A DNA stretch of 34,315 nucleotides from Myxococcales bacterium UBA5297 (GTDB taxonomy: Bacteria > Myxococcota > Myxococcia > Myxococcales > UBA5297), in contig DHSB01000119.1 of assembly GCA_002408385.1 (NCBI GenBank), positions 1 to 34,315 on the forward strand. Direction: 5' to 3'. The notes beneath the pieces are model-generated. The model saw only the letters and a list, made by a program, of their open reading frames with translations, did no database searches and was not told the origin of the DNA. The translations under genes were made by a program, and so were the position numbers. Of the stretch, positions 10,031 through 18,400 are shown in pieces; the stretch's first letter is position 1, and every line of letters starts with the position of its first letter.

Positions 10031-11656
10031 CTACCCGGTGCCGACGTTGACGACGCCGTCGAGGTGCGTCGAGCGTCGCTCGCCCGTCTCGGGATCGACC
10101 TCGATCTTGATGCGGTTCTGGGAGTCGACGCTCTGGCCGTGGCACCGATCACAGCGCGGGTCGGGCATCGCTTGATGCTCGGCCTCCACGGGCGGCACGC
10201 CGTGGCACGAGCCGCAAGCGACCTGAGCGCTGCCGCCCGTCCACGCCGGCGCGCGGATGAAGTCGGGCGACTGCTCCTTGGCGAGGCGCAGGCCGTTGCC
10301 GTGACAGTAGACCGAGGCGCAGCGCCCGCTCGCTCGGTCGTAAGAGGGCTCGAGCCGGTCGCGGCGGGCCAGGGCACCGACGCCCTCGACCTCCGGGAAG
10401 ACCTCGGCGGGCCCGTCGTCGAGGTGCCCGGCCGCATCGGCTTGGCCGGGGACCGCGTGGCATTCGCTGCAGGGGACCGGGCCGCGCAGCCCGTTGCGAG
10501 CGTCGAGGTGAGCGCGGTGCGCGCCTACGCTTGGCAGGCTCTCGTCCGTGTTGCCCTCGAGATCGCGCGGGGGAGCGGGGCTGAGCGAGTCGCCATGGCA
10601 GCCCGAACAGCCCTGCTCGGCGCCGAGATCGACCTTGCCGTCCGCGTGCAGGCGCGCGACGGGCCGGCCGTGGGCGAAGGCGACCGCGTGGCAACGCTCA
10701 CAGCGCGGCTCCGCGGGATGGGGCGCGGACGGCGGAAGGCCATGACAGCCTCCGCAGGAGGCCTCGGACTGGCCTTTGGTCCACGCCGGCGCCTGGTTTG
10801 CGGCGTGCGCATCGCTCGAGGGGGCGTGACAGTAGATTCCGGAGCAGCGCGACGCCGCTCGATCATAGAGAGGCTGTTTGCCTGGCGCGGCCCGCATGGA
10901 CAGGTCCGCGTCGGCGGTGTCCGGCACCCCGTCCCGGCGATAGTGCCCCTCGGACTCGGCGCGGACGGGCACCGGATGACAGGCCGCGCATCCATAGGCA
11001 CGGTGCAGCGGACCGTCGGTCAGGTGGGCGCGATGCGCGCCGACCCCCGCGCTCGAGGCGAGCCGCCGACCCGAGAGATCGCGCGGGGGCGCCGCCGACT
11101 CGTCGTCACCATGGCAGGTGCTGCAGGCCGCGACACCCTGGGCATGGCAGCGCTCGCAGCCGGCGGCCCGTCCGCCGCGCAGCGACTCGCCATGACAGGC
11201 TTCGCAGGAGTCGGTTTCGTAGCCGCGGGCGCGCAGCGTCGCGCCGTGAAATTGCTCCGCGTCGCCGGGGTTGAGCAGGCCGGGCGGGTGCGCCTCGTAG
11301 CGCGCGGGCGCGAGGCGGCACTCGGCAACCCAGCGCTCGAGCAGCGCGAGCTCGTCGCCGGGCAGCGCGGCCGACGGATGAGCCGCGAGCGCGCCGAGAG
11401 CCGCTTGCAGGAAGGCTCCCGCCTGCTCACCGCGCAGCACCCGCTGGGTTCCGTCGTCGCGCCGGGCGACGATGCCCGCGTACGAGTCGAGGCGATAGTC
11501 CGCGGCGGCGTTCGCGCCGGAGTGACAGCGCGAGCAACGCTGCTCGAGCACCGGCCGCACCGCATCCTCGTAGGTCACGCACGAGTCGAGAGCCGGCTTC
11601 GCGCACGCGGCAGCGGCGATGGTTGCGAGCAACAGGGAGCTTTTCAAAAGGTGCAT
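10031..11656 (-). CDS. Multihaem c-type cytochrome lipoprotein (13 haem motifs)
   Basis: The product is 541 aa. It begins with a signal peptide and lipobox (AAAC, Cys about 19), so it should be a lipid-anchored, probably outer-membrane electron-transfer protein. I count 11 CxxCH motifs and two CxxxxCH motifs (CSGIYCH, CASVYCH). Each CxxxxCH is followed by PAWT and a CGxCHGxPP block, the Geobacter-type CxxxxCH...CxxCH domain. The N-terminal ~100 residues after the lipobox (YEDAVRPVLEQRCSRCHSG) resemble a single-haem module preceding the repeats. ATG 11656 has a GGGAGGGG ribosome binding site. No porin or partner cytochrome lies nearby. Confidence 0.92.
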   Translation of the reverse strand: MHLLKSSLLLATIAAAACAKPALDSCVTYEDAVRPVLEQRCSRCHSGANAAADYRLDSYAGIVARRDDGTQRVLRGEQAGAFLQAALGALAAHPSAALPGDELALLERWVAECRLAPARYEAHPPGLLNPGDAEQFHGATLRARGYETDSCEACHGESLRGGRAAGCERCHAQGVAACSTCHGDDESAAPPRDLSGRRLASSAGVGAHRAHLTDGPLHRAYGCAACHPVPVRAESEGHYRRDGVPDTADADLSMRAAPGKQPLYDRAASRCSGIYCHAPSSDAHAANQAPAWTKGQSEASCGGCHGLPPSAPHPAEPRCERCHAVAFAHGRPVARLHADGKVDLGAEQGCSGCHGDSLSPAPPRDLEGNTDESLPSVGAHRAHLDARNGLRGPVPCSECHAVPGQADAAGHLDDGPAEVFPEVEGVGALARRDRLEPSYDRASGRCASVYCHGNGLRLAKEQSPDFIRAPAWTGGSAQVACGSCHGVPPVEAEHQAMPDPRCDRCHGQSVDSQNRIKIEVDPETGERRSTHLDGVVNVGTG

Positions 11657-12121
11657 TCGAGCCCCTCCCGACCGGAGCGAGGGTCCTGAGGCGCGCCCTG
11701 CGACCCTCTTTCGCGGTGATTTCGCGCGCCGGCTTGCTGCGATAGATATCAGAGCGTGGCGGCCGCCGGACACTGAGCCCCCGGCCTCGCGGGCCCCGGC
11801 CGCGGGGCGGCCATCGGCAGGCCCCAAAGCGTTCCCTTCGACGCGGTTTTCAACCCGTTTTGCGGGCGTGAAGCGCGATTTGCCGCCAGCTTGACACGTT
11901 TTTTGGCCGATGCTAGCGTCCACTACCTTTTCTGACCCAGGCTCCTCAGGTCGCCTGAATCAGAAGGTCCGTCCGCAGTAAAACGCCGGCTCGAGAAGAT
12001 CGCGCTCGTCCGGCCAAGAGTTTTCTCACCAGGAAAACCCGCAGGGCGATACGAGTTCTTTTGAAGCGCGGGACCGGGGGCTGTTAGACGGCTGCCGGCG
12101 ACTCCGGAGGTCAAAGAAACC
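11657..12121. other. Divergent regulatory region between cytochrome and exbB
   Basis: This 465-bp gap separates divergent transcripts. It contains the strong exbB promoter at 11891-11919 and a ~195-nt exbB leader with no ORF of note. For the cytochrome, an AT-rich patch near 11741-11752 (TATCTATC on the minus strand) may be its -10 region, but no convincing -35 accompanies it. Confidence 0.5.
11891..11919 (+). promoter_or_regulatory. Promoter of the exbB-exbD-exbD operon
   Basis: A consensus -35 TTGACA (11891-11896), a 17-bp spacer and TAGCGT (11914-11919) preceded by TGC. The start site should be near 11926, giving a long (~195 nt) leader to the exbB ATG. Confidence 0.78.
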
Positions 12122-12862
12122 ATGGACGTGTTGACGCTCGCCTACTCCGCAACGCTCGCCTCGGCAGAGGCTGTTTCCTCCGAGGAGCTCGGCTTCTTCG
12201 GGGGGGTCGCCAAGCGCTACTCCGACGGCGGCTGGGGCATGTGGCCCATCACCCTGTGCCTCGTGGTCATGTTCGCCATCGTCATCGACCGCATCTTCAT
12301 TCTCTACTTCAAGGCGAGCATCAACAAAGAGGCCTTCCTCCGCGGCCTGAAGAAGCACCTCTACGCGGGCGATCTCGACAAGGCCATCAGCTACGTCGCC
12401 GGCCAGAAGCCGACCCCGCTGACCTCGGTCGTCAAGAGCGGCCTGATGAACGTGCCCAAGGGCGAGGCCGAGGTCCAGGCCGCCATGGACGAAGCGGCGC
12501 TGCGCGAGAACCCGAAGATCGAGGCGCGCACCGGCTACCTCGCGATGATCGGCAACGCGGCGATGCTCTCCGGTCTGCTCGGAACCGTCTCCGGTCTGAT
12601 TACCTGCTTCGAGGCGGTCGCCCACGTCAACCCCGCCGACAAGGCCACCATCCTCGCGGCCGGTATCTCGGAAGCGATGAACTGCACCGGCTTCGGTCTG
12701 CTCACCGCCATCCCGTCGCTGGTCGCCTTCTCGATCCTCAACGGCCGCACTCAGCACATGGTCGACGACATCAACGAGACGAGCGTCGGCGTGCTCAACC
12801 TCGTCGTGGCCAACAAGGACAAGTTGCGCATGCCCGAGGGCAGGACCCTCACGGAGGAGTAG
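12122..12862 (+). CDS. MotA/TolQ/ExbB proton-channel family protein
   Basis: This is the pentameric inner-membrane subunit of ExbB-ExbD/TolQ-TolR-type motors, which use proton motive force to drive energy transfer across the envelope. The product is 246 aa. A first membrane helix is at about 38-62 (MWPITLCLVVMFAIVIDRIFIL). A cytoplasmic domain follows, then two helices at about 138-160 (MIGNAAMLSGLLGTVSGLI) and 180-205 (CTGFGLLTAIPSLVAF). The GLLGTVxGLI block is diagnostic. GGAGGT lies ~12 nt upstream. Two exbD genes follow. In myxobacteria such sets include gliding-motor subunits (AglRQS), but this sequence alone cannot assign that role. Confidence 0.93.
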   Translation: MDVLTLAYSATLASAEAVSSEELGFFGGVAKRYSDGGWGMWPITLCLVVMFAIVIDRIFILYFKASINKEAFLRGLKKHLYAGDLDKAISYVAGQKPTPLTSVVKSGLMNVPKGEAEVQAAMDEAALRENPKIEARTGYLAMIGNAAMLSGLLGTVSGLITCFEAVAHVNPADKATILAAGISEAMNCTGFGLLTAIPSLVAFSILNGRTQHMVDDINETSVGVLNLVVANKDKLRMPEGRTLTEE

Positions 12863-12871
12863 TCCTTCCTG

Positions 12872-12902
12872 CGCAGACCGAAGCCGAACGCTTCGTTCTG
12901 CG
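12872..12902 (+). other. Hairpin between exbB and first exbD
   Basis: CGCAGA pairs with TCTGCG and an inner GAAG with CTTC around a 7-nt loop, with a 2x2 internal loop. No T-tract follows, so it is not a standard terminator. It may set mRNA ratios in the operon by partial termination or 3'-end protection. It lies in the 160-bp gap, the largest within this operon. Confidence 0.4.
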
Positions 12903-13022
12903 TGCTGTCTGAGCCTTCCGAACGCCCGCGACCGACGCGGCTGCCTTCCCGTGGGCTGCGGGCCGGGATCTCGAGAGCCGTGCGGCGGCCTGTCCGCCGA
13001 CGGCCGACCCTAGGAGCGATCC

Positions 13023-13529
13023 ATGGAGGGAAAGAAGAAATCCCTCGACGTCACGATCAACCTGGTCCCCTTCATCGACCTGATGGCCGTGACGATCAGC
13101 TTTTTGGTCATGACGGCGGTGTGGAGCCAGATTGGCCGGCTCACGGTGACGCAGTCTGGCGGCCCGAGCGACTCGCCCGCGCCTCCCGACATGAAGACAT
13201 TGCCGCTCAACCTGCTGGTGACCGAGCGCGGCTTCACCCTCTCCTCTGGCGGCAGCGCCATCGACATCCCCAAGGTCGAGGGCAGGTACGTGCTGTGCCA
13301 CAAGGAAAAGGACGTCATCGACGCCCCGGAGAAGTGCGAGGAGAACACCCTCGTCAACGCGCTGCGCAAGGTGAAGGCCGAGGTGCCCGACCAGCGCAAC
13401 ATCACGGTGCAGTGCGAGGACGGGGTCAAATACAGTGACCTCGTCCGGGTCATCGATGCCTGCAACCTCAAAGACAGCACGGACCAGCCCGTCCTCTTCC
13501 CGGACGTGGCGGTCAGTGCGGTCGGCTAG
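13023..13529 (+). CDS. ExbD/TolR family protein, first copy
   Basis: The product is 168 aa. It has a short cytoplasmic N-terminus, one membrane helix at about 15-38 (LVPFIDLMAVTISFLVMTAVW) carrying the channel aspartate D19, and a periplasmic domain. That domain has a Cys pair region (LCHKEKD...KCEEN) and the usual late motif (YSDLVRVIDAC). It should form the ExbD dimer inside the ExbB pentamer. AGGAG lies just upstream of the ATG. The second ExbD follows after 21 bp. Confidence 0.9.
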   Translation: MEGKKKSLDVTINLVPFIDLMAVTISFLVMTAVWSQIGRLTVTQSGGPSDSPAPPDMKTLPLNLLVTERGFTLSSGGSAIDIPKVEGRYVLCHKEKDVIDAPEKCEENTLVNALRKVKAEVPDQRNITVQCEDGVKYSDLVRVIDACNLKDSTDQPVLFPDVAVSAVG

Positions 13530-13550
13530 CCGAAGAAAGGGGCACGCGAG

Positions 13551-14114
13551 ATGCCTATCGTCACCCCAGGCAAGCGGTACGGGGCAAGACTTCAGAAGAG
13601 CAAGGTCTTCGGCAAGGGCGCGGGTCAAAGACGCACGGTCGACGCGGACCTGCTGATCACCCCGTTGGTCGACATGTTCATCATCATCGTCATCTTCCTG
13701 CTGCAGAACTTCTCGGCCACAGGTGAAATCCTGTTCATGTCTCAGGACATCACGCTGCCGGACGCGATGAACGGCAACGAGATCGACCGCGCCCCAGTGG
13801 TGCAGATCTCCAGCGATTCGGTGATGCTCGAGGGCGAGCAGATCGCCCTGGTCGCCGACCTCGCCCGCGACGAGTACTGGAACATCCCGGCCCTCGAGGA
13901 GAAGCTGCGCGACCTGAAGAAGCGCTACGAAGCCCTCCACCAGGCGGACCCTTCGGGCGGCTTCAAGGGCGACATCAATATCCAGGGACACAAAGAGGTC
14001 GAGTTCAAGACCATCAAGCGCGTCATGTACTCCTGCAACCAGGCCGGCTACGCCAACATCAACTTCGCGGTCATGGGGGCCTCCGAGTCGGGAGGCGAAG
14101 GAGAAAAGAAGTAG
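13551..14114 (+). CDS. ExbD/TolR family protein, second copy
   Basis: The product is 187 aa. The N-terminus is basic (about 1-32), followed by one membrane helix at about 34-53 (LLITPLVDMFIIIVIFLL) with the channel aspartate D41. The periplasmic domain ends in the ExbD pattern FKTIKRVMYSCNQAGYANINFAVM. Together with the first ExbD it could form a heterodimer in the ExbB channel, as in three-gene motor operons with two TolR-like subunits. It is the last gene of the operon, followed by a strong terminator. Confidence 0.9.
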   Translation: MPIVTPGKRYGARLQKSKVFGKGAGQRRTVDADLLITPLVDMFIIIVIFLLQNFSATGEILFMSQDITLPDAMNGNEIDRAPVVQISSDSVMLEGEQIALVADLARDEYWNIPALEEKLRDLKKRYEALHQADPSGGFKGDINIQGHKEVEFKTIKRVMYSCNQAGYANINFAVMGASESGGEGEKK

Positions 14115-14138
14115 GCCTTCCAAGCGCTGCGACAGCTT

Positions 14139-14174
14139 GAGCGCCCGTCCGCTTTGGACGGGCGCTCTTCGTTT
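14139..14174 (+). terminator. Rho-independent terminator of the exb operon
   Basis: A perfect 12-bp stem (GAGCGCCCGTCC with GGACGGGCGCTC) around a 5-nt loop, followed by TTCGTTTT. It lies 25 bp after the last exbD stop codon. Confidence 0.9.
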
Positions 14175-14429
14175 TGCGGGGCTGGCCTTCTCGCCGCGGC
14201 AACTGGCGGCCCGCGCGCACACCGCACGCCTCCGAGCGCGCGTCGAAGCCGCCTTCGGTTCCCCACGCCAGCCGGCCTCATCGCCGGCTCGGCCCAGCCA
14301 ATGCCCTCGAGCCGCTGGTCCGCCGGGACGCAGGCCTCACCGCGTCACTGACTTTGCCCGAGCTGCAGACTTGTCACCCTGTGCTACTGACCTCGAGATA
14401 CGTTGCGCGGCGGCACGATTGCGGAGCGT

Positions 14430-14570
14430 TGGCCTTCGTGCACCGGCCGCCGGTAACCCTCGAATCGGCCGCGCATCTGCTCGACGGGCGCATCTCTATC
14501 GCGCCCCGACCAACCTGCGACCGCTCACCTGGGCTTCGGGCGAAGCCCGGGCTGTCGATTCACGAGAGCC
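14430..14570. repeat. Second dispersed repeat family, copy 1
   Basis: This stretch matches 22101-22248 in the same orientation. Shared blocks include GGCCTTCGTGC, the CCGGCCGCCGG block, CTCGACGGGCGCATC, CCAACCTGCGACCG and a hairpin GGGCTTCG/CGAAGCCC at 14531-14548. Both copies lie between convergent genes, upstream of the 3' end of a minus-strand gene. Confidence 0.7.
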
Positions 14571-14659
14571 TGACGGCAAAGCGCGGAGGAGCCGGCCTTG
14601 TCCGGCAACGCCGCGCCACACCGCCCAAGGCTGCGCACCGCGTCTCGCGTCGACGAGCG

Positions 14660-15337
14660 CTATTCGGCCCGCGCGATGGTGAAGACTCTGACTGCCGCGG
14701 CCCCCGCCTCGCGCAGCGCGAGCGCCGCCTCCCCCGCCGTCGCGCCGGTTGTCAGCACATCGTCGACGAGAAGGACCCGCTGTCCGGCGCACCTCTTCGG
14801 TACCCCGACGAACGCCCCAGCGACATTTCGTGTGCGCGCCAGCCGATCGCGTCCTACCTGCGGCGCTGTGTGCCGCCGGCGCCGCACCGCGCGCGGCTCG
14901 AGCCTGCGCGCCGCGGCCTTGGCCAGAGGCCGGGCAAGGAGCAAGGCCTGGTCATAGCCGCGGCCGCGGAGTCGACTCGGATGAAGGGGGATGGGCGCCA
15001 CCAGCGTGCACCATTCGAGGTGAGAGCGCGCCGCCCCGAGAACGAGCCTGGCCAGATGCCGGGCAAATTGCGGGCAGTCCTCGTACTTCAGCCGGTGAAT
15101 CGTCTCGGCGAGCGCGCCCCCGTGGAGAAACGCGGCGTCCGCGCGCTCGAATGGCGGGGCCTGGCCGCGGCAGTGGCTGCAGAGCTCCACCTCGGGCTCG
15201 CCGCAAAGCCGACACCGGGTCGCTGACAACTCGATGAAGGTTTCCCGGCAAGACCGACAGAAGACGCCGCGCTCTACGAGAATCTCCCGACAGCCCGGGC
15301 ACCGGGGCGGAAAGAGCAGATCGAGGAAGGACTCCAT
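14660..15337 (-). CDS. ComF-family phosphoribosyltransferase-like protein
   Basis: The product is 225 aa. The N-terminal zinc ribbons are clear (CPGC, CRSC, CRLC, CSHC, about residues 12-57). The phosphoribosyltransferase domain carries the PRPP loop VLLVDDVLTTGATAGEA (about 184-200). ComF proteins are linked to DNA uptake in competent bacteria, and related GntX to sugar or genome-maintenance roles; which applies here is not known. ATG 15337 is supported by GAGGGGGCGAGGG immediately upstream. The gene lies 132 bp downstream of the cysteine-rich lipoprotein gene on the same strand. Confidence 0.9.
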   Translation of the reverse strand: MESFLDLLFPPRCPGCREILVERGVFCRSCRETFIELSATRCRLCGEPEVELCSHCRGQAPPFERADAAFLHGGALAETIHRLKYEDCPQFARHLARLVLGAARSHLEWCTLVAPIPLHPSRLRGRGYDQALLLARPLAKAAARRLEPRAVRRRRHTAPQVGRDRLARTRNVAGAFVGVPKRCAGQRVLLVDDVLTTGATAGEAALALREAGAAAVRVFTIARAE

Positions 15338-15469
15338 CCCTCGCCCCCTCAAGCAAACGCTCGCGTTCTTTTTCACGCGGAACGAGCGCTCGCGCCCGGC
15401 GCGAGGGCCCTCCGTCTCGCTCCCTCGGCATTGGGCGCGACCGTCTACGGCAGCCGCGCCCACAGTCGA

Positions 15470-18400
15470 TCAGAAGCAGATTCCCGCGAGGCAGAAATCG
15501 CCCTGAGGGCAGGACCTGCCGCATGCGCCGCAATTCGCGGGATCCCAGAGCAGGTAGGCGCAGAACGCCACGCCGTCGGCGCCGGAGCACTCGCTGGCAC
15601 CCCAGGGGCAGGTGCACTCGCCGCTGGCGCACACCTGGCTCTCACCACAGGCATTGCCGCAGACGCCGCAGTTGAGCGGGTTGGTGTCGAGGTTCACGCA
15701 GCGGCCGTCGCACAGCGTGCCGGCAAGGCAGGCGCAGGCCCCGTCGACGCAGACCTGATTGCGGCCGCAGCCATTTCCGCAGGCGCCGCAGTTGAGCGGA
15801 TCAGAAGCCAAGGAGGTGCAGACGCCGTCGCACGAAGCCTGCCCGTCCCCGCAGCCACACGCTCCATCGAAGCAGGCGCTTCCGTCCTCGCAAGCAAGGC
15901 CGCACCGGCCGCAGTTGGCGGGGTCGCTCTGCACGTCGACACATTGCCCTTCGCACGATTGGTAGCCGCTCGGGCACCCGCAGGTGCCGCCGACACACCG
16001 CTGGCCGGCTGCGCAGGCATGGCCGCAGCCGCCGCAGTTGAAGGGGTCGGTCGCGGTGTCCACACAGGCCCCGTTGCAAAGCGTCGAGCCCGGCGGGCAG
16101 TAGCAGGCTCCGTTGTGGCAGGCCTGGCCGGCGGCGCAGCGCACGTTGCAGCCCCCACAGTTCGCCGGATCGCCGGAGACGTCGACGCAGCCGAAACCGC
16201 AGTCCCTCTGTCCCGCCGGGCACGCACAGACCCCGGCGACGCAGCCGGCGCCAGGGGCGCAGCGCGCATTGCAGCGGCCGCAGTGAGCCGGGTCGGACGA
16301 GGTGTCGACACACACGCCCGCGCATTCGGTCTGACCGGACGGGCAGCCCTGGCACAATCCGCCGATGCAGGAGCTCCCAGGACGGCAGGCGAGCCCGCAG
16401 CCGCCGCAGTTGTAAGGGTCGGTCCGCGTGTCGACGCAGGCCCCGCCGCACTGGCTCAGGCCGCTCGGACAGGTACAGCCACCGTTCGTGCAGACCGAGC
16501 CAGGACCACAGGCGTTGCCACAGCGGCCGCAGTGGAGCTCATCGCTGCGGGTGTCGACGCAGACACCGCCGCAGCTCGTCATCCCCGCGGGACAGCCGCA
16601 GACCCCGTCGATGCATGCGGTCCCCGGCGCGCAAGCAACACCGCACGCCCCACAGTTCTTCGGATCCGAGTGGCTATCGGTGCACACCCCGTTGCACAGC
16701 GTCTGCCCCGGAGCGCAGGCGCAGACGCCGTTCGAGCAGCCCTGGCCCGGCCTGCAGGCGACGCCGCACCCGCCGCAGTTCGCCTCGTCGATGGCCGTGT
16801 TGACGCACCGCCCGTCGCAAAGTGCCTGGCCCTGACCGCAGACGCAGGCGCCGTTCGAGCAGGCCTGCCCCGGAGCACACGCAACTCCGCAGCCGCCGCA
16901 GTTGCCCGGGTCGCTCGTGAAGTCGACGCAGGAGCCTTGGCACAGCACCTTGTCGAAATCGCACTCGCACCTGCGGCCCCGGCAGATTTGGGTCGGCAGG
17001 CAAGCGTGGTTGCAGGCCCCGCAGTGGTTTACGTCGCGGTTGAGGTTGACGCAGTCGTCGCCGCATTGGGCAAACGGCTGGGTGCACTGGAGTTGGCAGG
17101 TGCCGCGGTTGCAGACCTGGCCGTCGGCACAGGCATGGTTGCAGGCTCCGCAGTTCTCATGGTCGCCGCGCAGATCGACGCACTCGCCATCACACACGGT
17201 CGTGCCCCGCGGACAGTAGCAGCGGCCTTGCTCGCAGTACTGCCCCTCGGCACACGCGACTCCACAGGCGCCGCAGTTGCGCGGCTCGCTCGCGAGGTCG
17301 ACGCACCGCCCGTCGCACAACTGGAAGGGGCCTGGGCAGCGGCAGTCGCCGAGATCGCAGAGGCTGCCGGGCGGGCAGACGACGCCACAGCCACCGCAGT
17401 TGAGCGGATCGAACGAGGTTTCGGTGCAGGCGCCGTCGCACTCGATGGTGCCGCCCGGACAGGCACACGTGCCGCCGACGCAGTTCTGGCCCGGCAGGCA
17501 CGCCCGGCCGCAGCCGCCGCAGTGGAGCGGGTCGGTCAAGGTCGGGGTGCAGCGCCCGGCGCAGTCGCTCATCCCGGGCGGGCAGAGGCAACGACCTCCC
17601 GAACACGACTTGCCGCCGCTGCAGACGACCCCGCAAGCGCCGCAGTTTCGCGGATCGCTCTGCGTGGCGACGCACGCGCCGTCGCACACGAAGCTGCCGG
17701 GCGGGCAGCCGCAGGAGCCCTCGATACAGTCGAGCCCGGCGCTACAGGCCTGCCCGCATCTGCCGCAATGCGCCTCGTCGGACTGCAGATCGACGCAGGC
17801 CCCGGCGCAATCGACGAGGGGCGCGAGACAGCTCGACGTGCAGACGCCGTTCGCGCACAGCCAGCCGGCCGGGCAGACGTGGCCGCAGGCCCCGCAGTTG
17901 AGCGGGTCCTGCTCGACGCGCGTGCAGTTGCCGTTGCAGGTCTGGAGCGGAGGAACGCAGACGCAGGCGCCGCTCTCGCAGCTTTGGTTGGGCGCGCAGT
18001 GGCGCGCGCAGGCCCCGCAGTTCTCGAGGTCGCGGGTCAGGTCGGCGCAGCCGACACCAGCGCAGGAGGCGAGGCCTTGCGGGCAGGTGCAACGCCCGTT
18101 CTCGCAGCTCTGGCCCGGCGCACAGCCAAGGCCGCAGGCCCCGCAATTCGCCGGGTCGTCCAGGACGAAGCGGCAGGCTCCTTCACAGGCCACCGCGCCC
18201 TCCGGGCAGACGCACTCGCCGCCCGAGCAGGTGAAGCCCGCGTTGCACGCGCGCGCACAGCCCCCGCAATGCAAGGGGTCGGCAGAGAGGTCCACGCAGG
18301 CGCGGTCGCAGGCGACCAACCCCGCCTCGCACGTTTGCGAGCAGTCGCCCGAGGTGCAGACGAGCGGCGCCTCGCAAGCCATGCCGCAGCCACCGCAGTG

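Larger units (their letters stand above)
14115..14659. other. Gene-free region between convergent exbD and comF
   Basis: This 545-bp gap contains the operon terminator at 14139-14174 and one copy of a ~145-bp repeat at 14430-14570. Nothing recognisable is seen in 14175-14429. Frames on both strands have low-complexity translations and no ribosome binding sites. Confidence 0.55.

Noticed and set aside
10031..11656. 541-codon plus-strand frame over the cytochrome gene
   Set aside because: Antisense shadow; the minus strand has 13 haem-binding motifs and a lipobox.
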